Assembly: GCF_000025285.1 (NCBI RefSeq)
Contig: NC_013741.1
Coordinates: 372,001-436,000, forward strand
Length of the DNA stretch: 64,000 nucleotides
Source of the DNA: Archaeoglobus profundus DSM 5631
GTDB taxonomy: Archaea; Halobacteriota; Archaeoglobi; Archaeoglobales; Archaeoglobaceae
Direction of reading: 5' to 3'
Shown here: positions 55,846 through 64,000 of the stretch, piece by piece
Layout of the letters: every line of letters starts with the position of its first letter
Numbering within the stretch: the stretch's first letter is position 1
Program-made: the position numbers and the translations under genes
Notes under the pieces: model-generated
Databases searched by the model: none
What the model was told of the DNA's origin: nothing
Seen by the model: the letters and a program-made list of their open reading frames with translations, nothing else

Positions 55846-56763
55846 ATGCATTTACACGATCGATATTTAAGCTTTAACAGAAAGGTTAAGGTTGCATTCG
55901 CAGTTTATACGATCATCGCAATACTAAAACTGGTCTGTTATTTCTTGACTGGCTTTTTGGTGATGTTTGCCGAGTTTCTGCACAATTTGGTGGACATAAC
56001 GATATTTTCGACAATAGTGTACACTCGCAAGTTGTCGGAAAAGCCACCCGATTCCACTCACCCATTCGGTCACGGTTTGGCTCAGAATGTTGGTAGTGTT
56101 GTGATTTCAGTCGTTTTCGTGACAGTTATAGCGTTGGAGTTGGTAAGAGAGGGTATCGAGAGAATTCTCCACCCCTATACAGGGCACTTTCCAGAATTGG
56201 CCATTACAGTTCTAATTTTCAGCTTGGTAGCCTCATCGATTCTCTACGTAATCTTCGGTAGTGAGATAGTTGCAGAGAGAGCGACAAGAGCGGAGCTTTA
56301 CAACGATATACTTTCAAATGTAGGGGCACTAGCGGGGATCTTACTCACTTCCGTCGGTTATCCGAGAGCGGACGGTTTTCTAACGATTTTCATAGCTTTT
56401 CTGATATGCAGGAACGGTTACAGGCTTTTTAAGGAAAACGTCACGTATCTACTCGGTAAAAGTCCAGATGAAGAAGTTTACGTTAAGATCAAGGAAATAA
56501 CGGAATCCTTTCCAGAAGTTTTAGACGTTCACGACATCATAGCAATCTATACGGGGGAAAATTCACTTCACGTCGATATGCACGTAACCGTGAGGGGGGA
56601 TATGAAGGTTAAAGAGGCGGATGAGCTAACCAAAAGAATTGCGAAGAAGCTTATGGAGAATATTCCAGAGATAAGCTACGTATTAATTCACGTTTGCGCC
56701 GAAAGGGGAGAAATCGTTAAATCGACCAGTAACAACGTCATGAGAAAGGTTTACGATATGTAG
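55846..56763 (+). CDS. Cation diffusion facilitator (CDF) transporter
   Basis: About 305 residues from MHLHDRYLSFNRKVKVAFAV. Six membrane helices; LVMFAEFLHNLVDITIFST holds the HxxxD metal site of TM2, HPFGHGLAQNVG is the conserved loop, and ELYNDILSNVGALAG the TM5 site. The cytoplasmic C-domain (VLDVHDIIAIYTG, then LHVDMHVTVRG) has the His/Asp fold of the family. It exports Zn, Fe, Mn or Co. The ATG follows GGGTGAGCC. Confidence 0.88.
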   Translation: MHLHDRYLSFNRKVKVAFAVYTIIAILKLVCYFLTGFLVMFAEFLHNLVDITIFSTIVYTRKLSEKPPDSTHPFGHGLAQNVGSVVISVVFVTVIALELVREGIERILHPYTGHFPELAITVLIFSLVASSILYVIFGSEIVAERATRAELYNDILSNVGALAGILLTSVGYPRADGFLTIFIAFLICRNGYRLFKENVTYLLGKSPDEEVYVKIKEITESFPEVLDVHDIIAIYTGENSLHVDMHVTVRGDMKVKEADELTKRIAKKLMENIPEISYVLIHVCAERGEIVKSTSNNVMRKVYDM

Positions 56764-56821
56764 CCCGCGCGGAGCCCACGGGGTCTCATGCTTCTCAACC
56801 CCGCCGGGTTTGCGGGCATTG
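56764..56821 (-). ncRNA. GC-rich stem-loop after the CDF gene; possible H/ACA guide RNA on the minus strand
   Basis: GCCCGC/GCGGGC close the base, an internal loop follows, and a second stem (CGGGGT/ACCCCG plus CCC/GGG with one bulge) encloses a TGAGAAGCATGAG loop that has kink-loop-like TGA and GA. Read on the minus strand, TACA follows the stem directly, as the ACA box should. The lower stem is short. On the plus strand it could simply be a terminator. Confidence 0.42.
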
Positions 56822-56890
56822 TTTACTACGCATGGAGGTATTAATCGTTAACGCTTAGGTTTTTATATTTTCAGCGCATTCACTCTTTCA

Positions 56891-59158
56891 ATGGAAGCGG
56901 AAATCTGGGTTGAAAAGTACAGGCCTAAGACCTTGGACGAAGTGGTCGATCAGGAGGAAGTTGTTAAGAGGTTGAAAAACTACGTCAAACAGAAGAACAT
57001 ACCTCACCTACTCTTCGCGGGTCCTCCTGGGACTGGTAAAACAGCAACGGCAATAGCCTTAACGAGAGATTTGTTCGGAGAAAATTGGAGGGATAACTTC
57101 ATTGAGCTAAATGCTTCGGTTTCTAAGGATACACCTATACTCGTAAGGATAGACGGTCAAATCAGGAGGGTAACGTTCGAAGAACTCGACAAAATATACT
57201 TCAAGGACTCGAATGAGGAATATGTTAAGGTTGACAACTTGGAAGTCTTGACCGTTGATAGGAACTACAAAGTTGCATGGGCGAAAGTTTCGACACTAAT
57301 CAGACATTGGGTTCCAAAGATTCTCAGGATTCATTTGGAAGGTGGTGGCGTAATAGAACTGACGGGAAATCATTCAGTAATGATTCTGAGCGAGGAGGGG
57401 TTAAAAGCAATCAAAGCAAGCGAAATTAAGGAAGGAGAATACCTTCTAAGCTTTACCGCGGAACTTGAAGGAAATCTTAACGTTATAGATCTATCAGACT
57501 ACGGATCCAAGGTCGTAACTTCAAGAACTGTTGTGTTAAATGATCTGGAACTAAACGAAAATAGCTCATGGGTCTTTGGACTATACACCGCAGGGGGAGC
57601 TGTAGGGTTTAAAGGTAATACATCTGGTCAAATTGTTTATACGGTAAATGCGGAAGAACAGAATTTAGCGAACCGAATAGGGAATTTTGCCGATTACTAC
57701 AACATCGGTGTTTACGAAAACTACACCACTTCCGGTTTCAATAGAGAAAGATTATCAGCTAAGCAGATCAGAATATTAAGCACACAGTTGGCTAAATTCT
57801 TCAGAGACAACTTCTACGATGGAAATGGCTTCAAGGCTAAGAACAAGCGAGTTCCAAGCTTCATGTTCTCGGCAAAGCTTGAGAACAGATTGTCTTATCT
57901 CAAAGGCTTGTATGAGGGCGATGGCTACGGTGAGTGGGGCAACGTTATCAGAATATTCTCGGTTTCGAAGGATTTGCTAATTGATGTTGCTTGGCTCGCA
58001 AGGATTTCCGGAATTGAAAGCTCGATATTCGATAGAGAGGTTAGACTGATATGGAGAGGCAAAATGAACTGGAAGAAAAGTGATCTCCTACCAGCGAAGC
58101 CAATTATATCATTGATTGAAAAGATAGAGAAAAAGATCAAAGGAAACTGGAGATACGAGTTTAGACATCAACTATATGATGGAAGGGATAGGATTTCAAA
58201 GGATACGCTTAAAAGAATCGTGAAGATGATCGATGAATACGAGCTGTCCGAAAACGAGAAGAAGATATTTGAATTGCTTAAAAAGCTTGCTTGCACAGAC
58301 TTGCACGCTTTAAAAGTTAAGAAGATTGAAATAGTAGATTACGACGACTACGTTTACGATGTTTCAGTGCCGAACAATGAAATGTTCTTCGCTGGAAACA
58401 TTCCCATCTTACTGCACAACTCCGATGAAAGGGGGATAGACGTTGTTAGACATAAGATAAAGGAGTTTGCGAGGACTGCTCCGATTGGAGGAGCTCCTTT
58501 CAAAATAATCTTCTTGGATGAAGCTGATGCACTGACTCCTGATGCGCAAGCTGCTTTAAGAAGGACTATGGAGATGTATTCCAAGACTTGCAGATTTATA
58601 CTGAGCTGTAACTACATAAGCAGAATTATCGAGCCAATACAGAGTAGATGTGCCGTTTTCAAGTTCAAACCCGTTCCGCCAGAGGCTATGAAGAAGAGGC
58701 TTAAGGAGATTGCTGAGAAAGAGGGGGTTAAGATTACCGACGACGCTTTAGATGCTTTGGTTTACATAGCAAACGGAGATTTTAGAAAGGCTATAAACGC
58801 TTTGCAAGGTGCTGCAGCTTTGGGTGAGGTTGTTACTGCTGAAGCTATTTATCAGATTACAGCAACTGCAAGACCTGAGGAAATGAGAAAGCTCATAGAG
58901 ACTGCTTTGAGCGGTAAGTTCTTAGAAGCTAGACAAATTTTGGACAGGATGATGGTCGAATATGGTATGAGCGGTGAGGACATTGTTTCACAGCTTTTCA
59001 GGGAGATAATATCTTCGAACTTGGATGAGAGGGTTAAGGTTATGCTGATAGACAAGCTTGGAGAGATAGATTTCAGGCTGACGGAAGGAGCTCACGACAG
59101 GATCCAGCTTGACGCCTATTTAGCATATTTAGCAACTATTGGTAAAAAGCTGTCATGA
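56891..59158 (+). CDS. rfcS: Replication factor C small subunit, intein-containing precursor
   Basis: The 755-residue precursor starts MEAEIWVEKYRPKTLDEVVD. Walker A GPPGTGKT is at 44-51. The host sequence ELNA-SDERGIDVVR is interrupted by an intein (57116-58420). FLDEADALTPDAQAALRRTM is Walker B, and QSRC the SRC arginine finger. The mature protein is about 320 residues, the small RFC subunit that loads PCNA. Its stop overlaps the next gene's ATG. Confidence 0.97.
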   Translation: MEAEIWVEKYRPKTLDEVVDQEEVVKRLKNYVKQKNIPHLLFAGPPGTGKTATAIALTRDLFGENWRDNFIELNASVSKDTPILVRIDGQIRRVTFEELDKIYFKDSNEEYVKVDNLEVLTVDRNYKVAWAKVSTLIRHWVPKILRIHLEGGGVIELTGNHSVMILSEEGLKAIKASEIKEGEYLLSFTAELEGNLNVIDLSDYGSKVVTSRTVVLNDLELNENSSWVFGLYTAGGAVGFKGNTSGQIVYTVNAEEQNLANRIGNFADYYNIGVYENYTTSGFNRERLSAKQIRILSTQLAKFFRDNFYDGNGFKAKNKRVPSFMFSAKLENRLSYLKGLYEGDGYGEWGNVIRIFSVSKDLLIDVAWLARISGIESSIFDREVRLIWRGKMNWKKSDLLPAKPIISLIEKIEKKIKGNWRYEFRHQLYDGRDRISKDTLKRIVKMIDEYELSENEKKIFELLKKLACTDLHALKVKKIEIVDYDDYVYDVSVPNNEMFFAGNIPILLHNSDERGIDVVRHKIKEFARTAPIGGAPFKIIFLDEADALTPDAQAALRRTMEMYSKTCRFILSCNYISRIIEPIQSRCAVFKFKPVPPEAMKKRLKEIAEKEGVKITDDALDALVYIANGDFRKAINALQGAAALGEVVTAEAIYQITATARPEEMRKLIETALSGKFLEARQILDRMMVEYGMSGEDIVSQLFREIISSNLDERVKVMLIDKLGEIDFRLTEGAHDRIQLDAYLAYLATIGKKLS
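57116..58420 (+). other. Intein in RfcS (435 residues) with damaged first LAGLIDADG motif
   Basis: Ser1 (SVSKDTPILVRIDG) starts it, LTGNHSVMIL is block B, and the end is NEMFFAGNIPILLHN, with His-Asn and +1 Ser. It uses Ser rather than Cys at position 1. Motif one reads VFGLYTAGG, with Gly where the catalytic Asp belongs; motif two LKGLYEGDG is normal. Splicing should work, but DNA cutting is probably lost. Confidence 0.93.
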
Positions 59159-59538
59159 AGGTCAGAATAGCCGGATTGCATGCAAGTGACAAGAAACCAG
59201 TTGTTGGAGATGAAGTCGTCATTAGGGGATACGTCCAGAGGTACGATGATAAGAGAAAGATGTGGATTCCGATTAGAACGAGAGTCTGGGTGGATGTGGA
59301 TGGGATAAACTACGGTGTTGTTTACAGCAATCCAGACGGTAGCTTCGAGTTCAGATACAGCTCGGGAGTTAAGGGGAAGAAGAGGGTAGAGTTCAAGGCA
59401 GAGGGTTGCAAGAGGGAAATAGAGATCGAATTCGTCGGAGAGGAGGAGAAGAGGAGAGTTAATAGGATTGGAACGATTGTTGTGGCGATTTTAATCCTCC
59501 TCTTAATTTTGCTCTACCTGATCATGGTGCTCGTATGA
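59155..59538 (+). CDS. Tail-anchored Ig-like protein, 127 residues
   Basis: MKVRIAGLHASDKKPVVGDE begins a beta-sandwich-like domain (residues 1-95; VNPDG-type loop YSNPDGSFEFRYSSG). A single membrane helix, TIVVAILILLLILLYL, ends the protein. It overlaps the rfcS stop by ATGA. Function unknown; it appears to be part of the rfcS operon. Confidence 0.65.
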   Translation: MKVRIAGLHASDKKPVVGDEVVIRGYVQRYDDKRKMWIPIRTRVWVDVDGINYGVVYSNPDGSFEFRYSSGVKGKKRVEFKAEGCKREIEIEFVGEEEKRRVNRIGTIVVAILILLLILLYLIMVLV

Positions 59539-59642
59539 TCAACAATTTTAATGAAATTGTTATCGAATGTAACTATTTAATAATAAATGAAATATATAAA
59601 TTAACCGAAAATTTTATAAATTATGTATGCAAACAAACACAC

Positions 59643-60803
59643 ATGGGCGATGAAGTAAGCCTAACGGGAGTTGTGGAGATGACCGTTAGGGCAGAGCCCT
59701 TAGTTCAGTTAATCAGAAATTATACGAATGCGCTAAGGTTTGTAGTTCACGAAATTCTGAGAGACCCAAGCAAATACGGTAGATGGAGATATGTCAAAAG
59801 AAGCAAAAGAATCAAGTGGGAACACGATTTAAGAAGAATTCACCACAGTTTTTACGAGGTTTTAAAGTATAGATTTAGCTTACCACCGAAGTTTGCAATT
59901 GCATGTCAGAAAGAAGCTGTAGCGATTGTTAAGTCGGTTCTAAACAATGAAAACAACGGAGGTAAGTGCGTCATCAAGAATTACAGAGCGAGAGTAGATT
60001 ACCAAGCTTATAAAATTGAGGTTAGGAATGGTAAATGTTATCTGAAGCTCAGAAACTTTGATGAGATTGAGGTAACGGGATTTTCGAGAAAGTGGTTTAC
60101 AAAGTTCAAAGATTGGAGATTAGGAGATCTGATAATGAAGCTTGAAAATGGACTCGTTAAGCTCTTCGTAACATTCAAGAAAACTGTTAAGGTAGCAGAA
60201 CCGTCAGAGAATGCCGTGGCGGTGGATTTAAACTTTGAAGAGGTTGTACTGGGTAACCACGAATTTGAGGTGAGGTTTAAAACACCCTTACGAAAAATCA
60301 TACACTTGAAAAAGAATCACATCGAGAAAACTCAGAAGAAGTATAATAGGAAGTGGAGATACGTTAAGGGAATAAGAAATGCAATCTCAAGATGGTGGAG
60401 CAGAATTAACGGTATTACAAACGATTTCGTAAAGCAAGTCTCAAGAAGGATTGTAGTATTTGTGAAAGAAAGAGGATATGACACGATAGTGCTTGAAGAC
60501 CTGAACGGGTTAAAGGATGAGCAAGCCAAGTTAAGGAAATCTTGGAGAGAAAGATTTACGTTCTTCGCTTACCGTAAGTTACAGAATTGGATTGAATGGC
60601 AGGCTAAGAAAGAAGGATTAGCAGTGGTTTACGTCAATCCCGCAAATACGTCAAAAACCTGTCCTAAGTGCAAGAGCTTGAATACTGAATTCAGAGAAAG
60701 AATCCTAATTTGTAAAGATTGTGGATTTACAATGAACAGAGATTCGGTGGCTGTGATTAATTTGGTAGACAGATGGTTGTCCATCATGGGGTGTGCCGTG
60801 TGA
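59643..60803 (+). CDS. tnpB: TnpB RNA-guided nuclease homologue (IS605 OrfB)
   Basis: About 386 residues from MGDEVSLTGVVEMTVRAEPL. RuvC-I Asp in NAVAVDLNFEEV, RuvC-II Glu in DTIVLEDLNGL, zinc ribbon CPKC...CKDC, and RuvC-III Asp in NRDSVAVINL are all present. The sequence is only distantly like the other TnpB in this window. The frame is intact. The longer frame from 59535 starts in AT-rich promoter-like DNA, so the ATG at 59643 is chosen. Confidence 0.92.
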   Translation: MGDEVSLTGVVEMTVRAEPLVQLIRNYTNALRFVVHEILRDPSKYGRWRYVKRSKRIKWEHDLRRIHHSFYEVLKYRFSLPPKFAIACQKEAVAIVKSVLNNENNGGKCVIKNYRARVDYQAYKIEVRNGKCYLKLRNFDEIEVTGFSRKWFTKFKDWRLGDLIMKLENGLVKLFVTFKKTVKVAEPSENAVAVDLNFEEVVLGNHEFEVRFKTPLRKIIHLKKNHIEKTQKKYNRKWRYVKGIRNAISRWWSRINGITNDFVKQVSRRIVVFVKERGYDTIVLEDLNGLKDEQAKLRKSWRERFTFFAYRKLQNWIEWQAKKEGLAVVYVNPANTSKTCPKCKSLNTEFRERILICKDCGFTMNRDSVAVINLVDRWLSIMGCAV

Positions 60804-60870
60804 GGGTGCACGGTGAACGGGGTCGAGGAGATGTATCCCCGAATCCGATGAGACTCAAGAATGAAGGATG
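60765..60870 (+). ncRNA. Candidate omega (guide) RNA scaffold of tnpB element 2
   Basis: The tnpB 3' end and following bases contain GTGTGCCGTG/CACGGTGAAC and GGGG/CCCC stems, far more GC-rich than the gene. The position at the right end of the element fits an omega RNA, with a guide read from the rnp2 5' end. Assigned by analogy. Confidence 0.4.
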
Positions 60871-61225
60871 CATAACTATTGATGGCATCCAGACACACCT
60901 GAAAGGCTTACCTCCAGCTTTGAGAAGGAAGAAGAGGTACATAGCGTTTGAGGTTTATTCCGACGGGGATATAGATGGGAACAGGCTCTTTAGGGCTATA
61001 AGTGAGACCATGCTGTCCCTATTTGGCGAACTGAAATTTTTAGGATTGGAACTTAAGCATTTCGACGGGAAGAGGGGGATTTTGAAGTGTTATAGGGAAG
61101 CTTTAAAAGACGTGAAGTTCGGACTAAATCTCGTAGATAGAGTGGATGAAAGAAGAATAGCCATAAGGATATTGGGAGTTAGCGGAACGATTAAAAGTTG
61201 TATGAGAAAGTTTCTGAGGAGGTGA
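60848..61225 (+). CDS. rnp2: RNase P protein Pop5/Rnp2
   Basis: [20 protein letters not shown] and [20 protein letters not shown] are archaeal Pop5. The family normally starts MxxLPP, but here the Met position is CTG (HLKGLPP) and the nearest in-frame ATG (60848) lies in the right end of the TnpB element, adding about 17-18 foreign residues. It works with Rpp30 and RNA in tRNA 5' processing. It begins the conserved rnp2-psmA-sbds-rrp4-rrp41 cluster. Start codon uncertain. Confidence 0.85.
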   Translation: MRLKNEGCITIDGIQTHLKGLPPALRRKKRYIAFEVYSDGDIDGNRLFRAISETMLSLFGELKFLGLELKHFDGKRGILKCYREALKDVKFGLNLVDRVDERRIAIRILGVSGTIKSCMRKFLRR

Positions 61226-61229
61226 TGAA

Positions 61230-61970
61230 ATGCATCTACCGCAAATGGGATACGACAGGGCTATAACGGTATTCAGTCCAGATGGAAGACTGTTTCAAGT
61301 TGAGTATGCGAGAGAGGCAGTTAAAAGAGGAGCAACGGTGATAGGCGTTAAGACGAAGGAAGGAGTTATACTCGTAGCGGATAGAAGGGTTACGAGCAGA
61401 TTGCTTGAACCGGACACGATCGAGAAGATTTACATCATTGACGATCACATCGGTGCCGCAACATCGGGATTGGTTGCGGATGCGAGGATTCTGATAGACA
61501 GAGCAAGGCTTGAGGCACAGATCAACCGCCTGACTTACGATGAGCCAATAAGCGTCAAGGATTTAGCTAAGAGGATTTGCGACTTTAAACAGCAGTTCAC
61601 TCAATTCGGTGGTGTCAGACCTTTTGGTGTTTCGCTGTTAATAGCTGGTGTCGATGAGAAACCCCGTTTATACGAAACCGATCCGAGTGGAGCACTGCTC
61701 GAATACAAGGCTACTGCTATAGGTGCTGGGAGAAATGTCGCCATGGAGTTCTTCGAGAAGGAGTACAATGACAACATGAGCTTGGATGATGCTATGGTCA
61801 AGGCTATGATCGCGATGGGTAAGGCTATAGAGAGCGAGTTAACCTACGACGGAATTGAAGTTGGAATGATAAAGGTTGACGATAAGGTTTTCAGGATTTT
61901 GAGCGTTGATGAGGTTAAGGATTACGTAGATAAGGCTAACGAGGTGATTAGGGAGGAATTGAGGAAGTGA
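61230..61970 (+). CDS. psmA: Proteasome alpha subunit
   Basis: 246 residues. [20 protein letters not shown] is the gate-forming N-terminus with the YDR motif. The outer rings of the 20S proteasome open through the HbYX motif of regulators. AGGAGGTGATGAA precedes the ATG. The partner psmB lies at 4.1 kb. Confidence 0.97.
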   Translation: MHLPQMGYDRAITVFSPDGRLFQVEYAREAVKRGATVIGVKTKEGVILVADRRVTSRLLEPDTIEKIYIIDDHIGAATSGLVADARILIDRARLEAQINRLTYDEPISVKDLAKRICDFKQQFTQFGGVRPFGVSLLIAGVDEKPRLYETDPSGALLEYKATAIGAGRNVAMEFFEKEYNDNMSLDDAMVKAMIAMGKAIESELTYDGIEVGMIKVDDKVFRILSVDEVKDYVDKANEVIREELRK

Positions 61971-61976
61971 TGGATT

Positions 61977-62684
61977 ATGGTTTCGCTTGAAAAGGCAGTG
62001 ATCGCAAGGCTGAGAAAGGGAGGTGAGGTTTTCGAAGTTTTGGTTGACCCTTATTTGGCAAGGGATCTCAAAGAGGGTAAAGAGGTCGATTTCGAACAGC
62101 TTTTAGCTGTTGAAGAAGTCTTTAAGGATGCTAAAAAGGGTGAGAGGGTTTCAAAGGAGGAACTGACAAAGGCTTTTGGGACTGCTGACGTAAGGGTAAT
62201 TGCAAGGAAGATAATAATGGAGGGAGAAGTACAGATCACAGCTGAACAGAGAAAGGAGATGCTTGAGCAGAAGAGAAGGCAGATAGTAGAGTATTTAAGG
62301 AGAAATGCAGTTGATCCGAGAACTGGAGCACCACATCCTCCCCAAAGAATAGAAATGGCTTTGGAGCAGGCGAAGGTACACATTGACATTTTCAAGCCCG
62401 TTGAAGCGCAGATAAAGGATATAGTCAAAGCTTTGAAACCGATTCTTCCGATGAGGTTTGAGGAGATAGAAATAGCCATAAAAATACCTCCAGAATACAC
62501 GGGAAAGGCTATATCCGCCCTCTACTCCTTCGGAAACGTGATCAAGGAGGAGTGGCAGAGGGATGGAAGTTGGATATGCGTTATGAGGATTCCCGCTGGC
62601 TTGCACGGTGATCTGCTCGATCTCCTTGGTAAGGTTGCCAAGGGTGAAGCTCTGACTAAGATTTTGAAGAGAATACAGCTGTGA
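61977..62684 (+). CDS. SBDS-family ribosome maturation protein
   Basis: 235 residues. The N-terminal domain ([20 protein letters not shown]) and [20 protein letters not shown] are SBDS signatures. It has three domains and helps 50S maturation by releasing aIF6. It lies 6 bases after psmA in the exosome-proteasome cluster. Confidence 0.96.
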   Translation: MVSLEKAVIARLRKGGEVFEVLVDPYLARDLKEGKEVDFEQLLAVEEVFKDAKKGERVSKEELTKAFGTADVRVIARKIIMEGEVQITAEQRKEMLEQKRRQIVEYLRRNAVDPRTGAPHPPQRIEMALEQAKVHIDIFKPVEAQIKDIVKALKPILPMRFEEIEIAIKIPPEYTGKAISALYSFGNVIKEEWQRDGSWICVMRIPAGLHGDLLDLLGKVAKGEALTKILKRIQL

Positions 62685-62693
62685 GGTGGTGAA

Positions 62694-63539
62694 ATGGCTG
62701 AAGTAAGTAGGAAGATCGTTTTACCTGGTGATCTGCTATCAACTAATCCAAAGACCGCAGGACCGAACACGTATGTTGAAGGGAATAAGGTTTACGCGAG
62801 AGTTTTGGGTTTGCTTGACAAAACGGAGACGATGGTTAAGGTTATTCCGCTTAAGGGTAGGTACGTTCCCTCCTTGGGGGACACAGTTATCGGCATCGTT
62901 AAGGAAGTAACGGCTAACGGTTGGATTGTAGATATTCTTTCACCCTACGTAGCGTTTTTACCGGTGCAAGAAAATCCAGCCATGAGACCCAACAAGAAGC
63001 CGAACGAGGTTTTGGATATAGGAGATGCGATAATTGCAAAGGTAATGAACATTGATCCGAAGATGAGGGTTACTTTGACCATGAAGGACAAGCTCTGCAG
63101 ACCGATTAGAGTAGGTAGAATTGTCGTGATAAATCCAACGAGAGTTCCGAGAGTTATAGGGAAGAAGGGTAGCATGATCAAATTGCTCAAATCGGAGTTG
63201 GACGTTCAGATAATAGTCGGTCAGAACGGTTTGATTTGGATAAACGGAGATAGGAGGAAAGTTTCAATTGCCGAGGAGGCTATTTACATAATCGAGCAGG
63301 AAGCTCATACCGAGGGCTTAACTGACAGAATCGCTGAGTTTATCAAGAAGAGAAAGGTGGAAATGGGATTGGCAAAGCCAGAGGAAGTAGAGAAAGAGGA
63401 AGTTGAAGAGAAGGCTGAAGAACTCGGCAAAACTGAAGTTGAGGAGGAGAGAACTGAAGAAGTAAAGATGGAGGAAAAGCCTGAAGAGTCGTTGGAAATT
63501 CCGCCAGAAATTCCCGAGGAGAGGTTAAAGGGTGAGTGA
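62694..63539 (+). CDS. rrp4: Exosome RNA-binding subunit Rrp4
   Basis: 281 residues. [20 protein letters not shown] is the N-terminal domain, the S1 domain spans [20 protein letters not shown], and [20 protein letters not shown] holds the KH GxxG. The C-terminal 45 residues are an unusual Glu/Lys-rich tail ([19 protein letters not shown]), longer than in many relatives. It caps the archaeal exosome with Csl4. Confidence 0.96.
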   Translation: MAEVSRKIVLPGDLLSTNPKTAGPNTYVEGNKVYARVLGLLDKTETMVKVIPLKGRYVPSLGDTVIGIVKEVTANGWIVDILSPYVAFLPVQENPAMRPNKKPNEVLDIGDAIIAKVMNIDPKMRVTLTMKDKLCRPIRVGRIVVINPTRVPRVIGKKGSMIKLLKSELDVQIIVGQNGLIWINGDRRKVSIAEEAIYIIEQEAHTEGLTDRIAEFIKKRKVEMGLAKPEEVEKEEVEEKAEELGKTEVEEERTEEVKMEEKPEESLEIPPEIPEERLKGE

Positions 63540-63540
63540 T

Positions 63541-64000
63541 ATGGAGGAGATCAAGCTCATAGTTAACGGTAAAAGGTTGGACGGAAGGGATTTCGAGGAG
63601 CTTAGACCTATAAAGATTGAAGCTGGAGTATTGAACAGAGCTGATGGCTCATGCTACCTTGAGATGGGAGGAAACAAGGTAGTTGCCGCCGTTTACGGAC
63701 CAAGAGAAGTTCATCCGAAGCATTTGGAAGATCCGAGCAAAGCGATAATAAGATACCGTTACAGCATGGCACCTTTCAGCGTTGAGGAGAGAAAAAGACC
63801 CGGACCAGATAGAAGGAGCATAGAAATATCGAAGGTCAGCAGAGAGGCTTTGGAGCCAGTGATAATGAAGGAGTTGTTTCCTCGTTCGGCAATAGACATA
63901 TTCGTCGAGGTCTTGCAGGCTGATGCTGGTTCGAGGACTGCTTGCCTAAACGCTGCGAGCGTTGCTTTAATAGATGCTGGAATTCCGATGAAGGGTATGG
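63541..64000 (+). CDS. rrp41: Exosome subunit Rrp41 (3' end cut by window)
   Basis: [20 protein letters not shown] starts the RNase PH fold. [20 protein letters not shown] and [16 protein letters not shown] (RNA and phosphate binding Arg) follow, up to [20 protein letters not shown]. It is the catalytic ring member that works with Rrp42. It starts one base after the rrp4 stop. The C-terminus is outside the window. Confidence 0.97.
   Translation, partial: MEEIKLIVNGKRLDGRDFEELRPIKIEAGVLNRADGSCYLEMGGNKVVAAVYGPREVHPKHLEDPSKAIIRYRYSMAPFSVEERKRPGPDRRSIEISKVSREALEPVIMKELFPRSAIDIFVEVLQADAGSRTACLNAASVALIDAGIPMKGM

Larger units (their letters stand above)
59539..60890 (+). mobile_element. IS200/IS605-type element with tnpB only, about 1.35 kb (ends approximate)
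   Basis: It lies between the tail-anchored protein gene and rnp2 and contains an AT-rich left region and tnpB. The right end has CCGTG-8-CACGG and GGGG-14-CCCC hairpins. tnpA is absent. The exact ends cannot be fixed from one copy. It differs from the element at 30.9 kb in sequence, so it arrived separately. Confidence 0.65.

Noticed and set aside
56764-56821. tRNA reading of the GC-rich stem after the CDF gene
   Set aside because: The outer 6-7 bp could mimic an acceptor stem, but there is no T loop (TTCRA), no anticodon stem and no D arm.

Overview
The window comes from a hyperthermophilic euryarchaeon, most likely a member of the Archaeoglobaceae (inference from gene content and from family resemblance recalled for Archaeoglobus; not proven). 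The archaeal markers are clear: 20S proteasome alpha and beta subunits, the exosome genes rrp4 and rrp41, SBDS, aIF5B, aRF1, L7Ae, S28e, L24e, FttA/aCPSF1, RNase P Pop5, replication factor C, an archaeosine pathway gene, inositol-phosphate synthase, and GGTGAT-type ribosome binding sites.

Region 1 (1-10.3 kb) is a host backbone. It holds a ferredoxin-MinD ATPase with a NifX-like protein, an ACT-domain regulator, mobB, a psmB-aCPSF1 operon, ino1, cysS, a Trm10-like methyltransferase, membrane and UPF proteins, and a GNAT acetyltransferase.

Region 2 (10.43-20.17 kb) is an integrated element of about 9.7 kb inserted in tRNA-Cys(GCA). A perfect 46-bp direct repeat flanks it. The left copy completes the tRNA and the right copy is only the tRNA 3' half. 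The element is AT-richer than its surroundings. Its integrase gene is cut in two by the att site (SSV-type). The N part lies next to the tRNA, the C part at the other end, and excision would restore one 399-residue reading frame. The cargo is mostly DNA-binding proteins (winged helix, HTH-coiled coil, zinc ribbon), an AAA+-like ATPase with a partner that may bind DNA, a frameshifted PD-(D/E)XK-like nuclease, a second nuclease-like protein with a divergent ArsR-like regulator, and a uracil-DNA-glycosylase-like protein. I see no capsid or packaging gene, so it looks like an integrated plasmid, satellite or non-canonical virus. Three intergenic regions carry clear operator-like or origin-like repeats.

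Region 3 (20.3-47 kb) is host again. It starts with an RND exporter, a COG1361-type surface protein and a divergent TrmB regulator. It continues with queC, a TatD-like hydrolase, aroC, truD, PAC2 and DUF473. A TnpB element with a small divergent RHH protein then splits a short gene. After it come riboflavin synthase, a class-V aminotransferase, trm5, rtcA, a conserved GTPase/DUF2073/Zn-ribbon trio, a 2[4Fe-4S] ferredoxin, purA, an RNA m5C methyltransferase, radical SAM proteins, aRF1 and a cis-prenyltransferase.

Region 4 (47-64 kb) is the information-processing core: rpl7ae-rps28e-rpl24e, ndk, infB (with intein), an aminotransferase with an Lrp regulator, gatB, a CDF transporter flanked by GC-rich structured DNA, rfcS (with intein), a second TnpB element inserted against the 5' end of rnp2, and then psmA-sbds-rrp4-rrp41, the last cut by the window edge.

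The most unusual points are the split-integrase element and its regulatory and nuclease cargo, two TnpB-only insertions that altered neighbouring genes, two inteins of which one has a damaged endonuclease motif, and GC-rich RNA candidates around the CDF gene.
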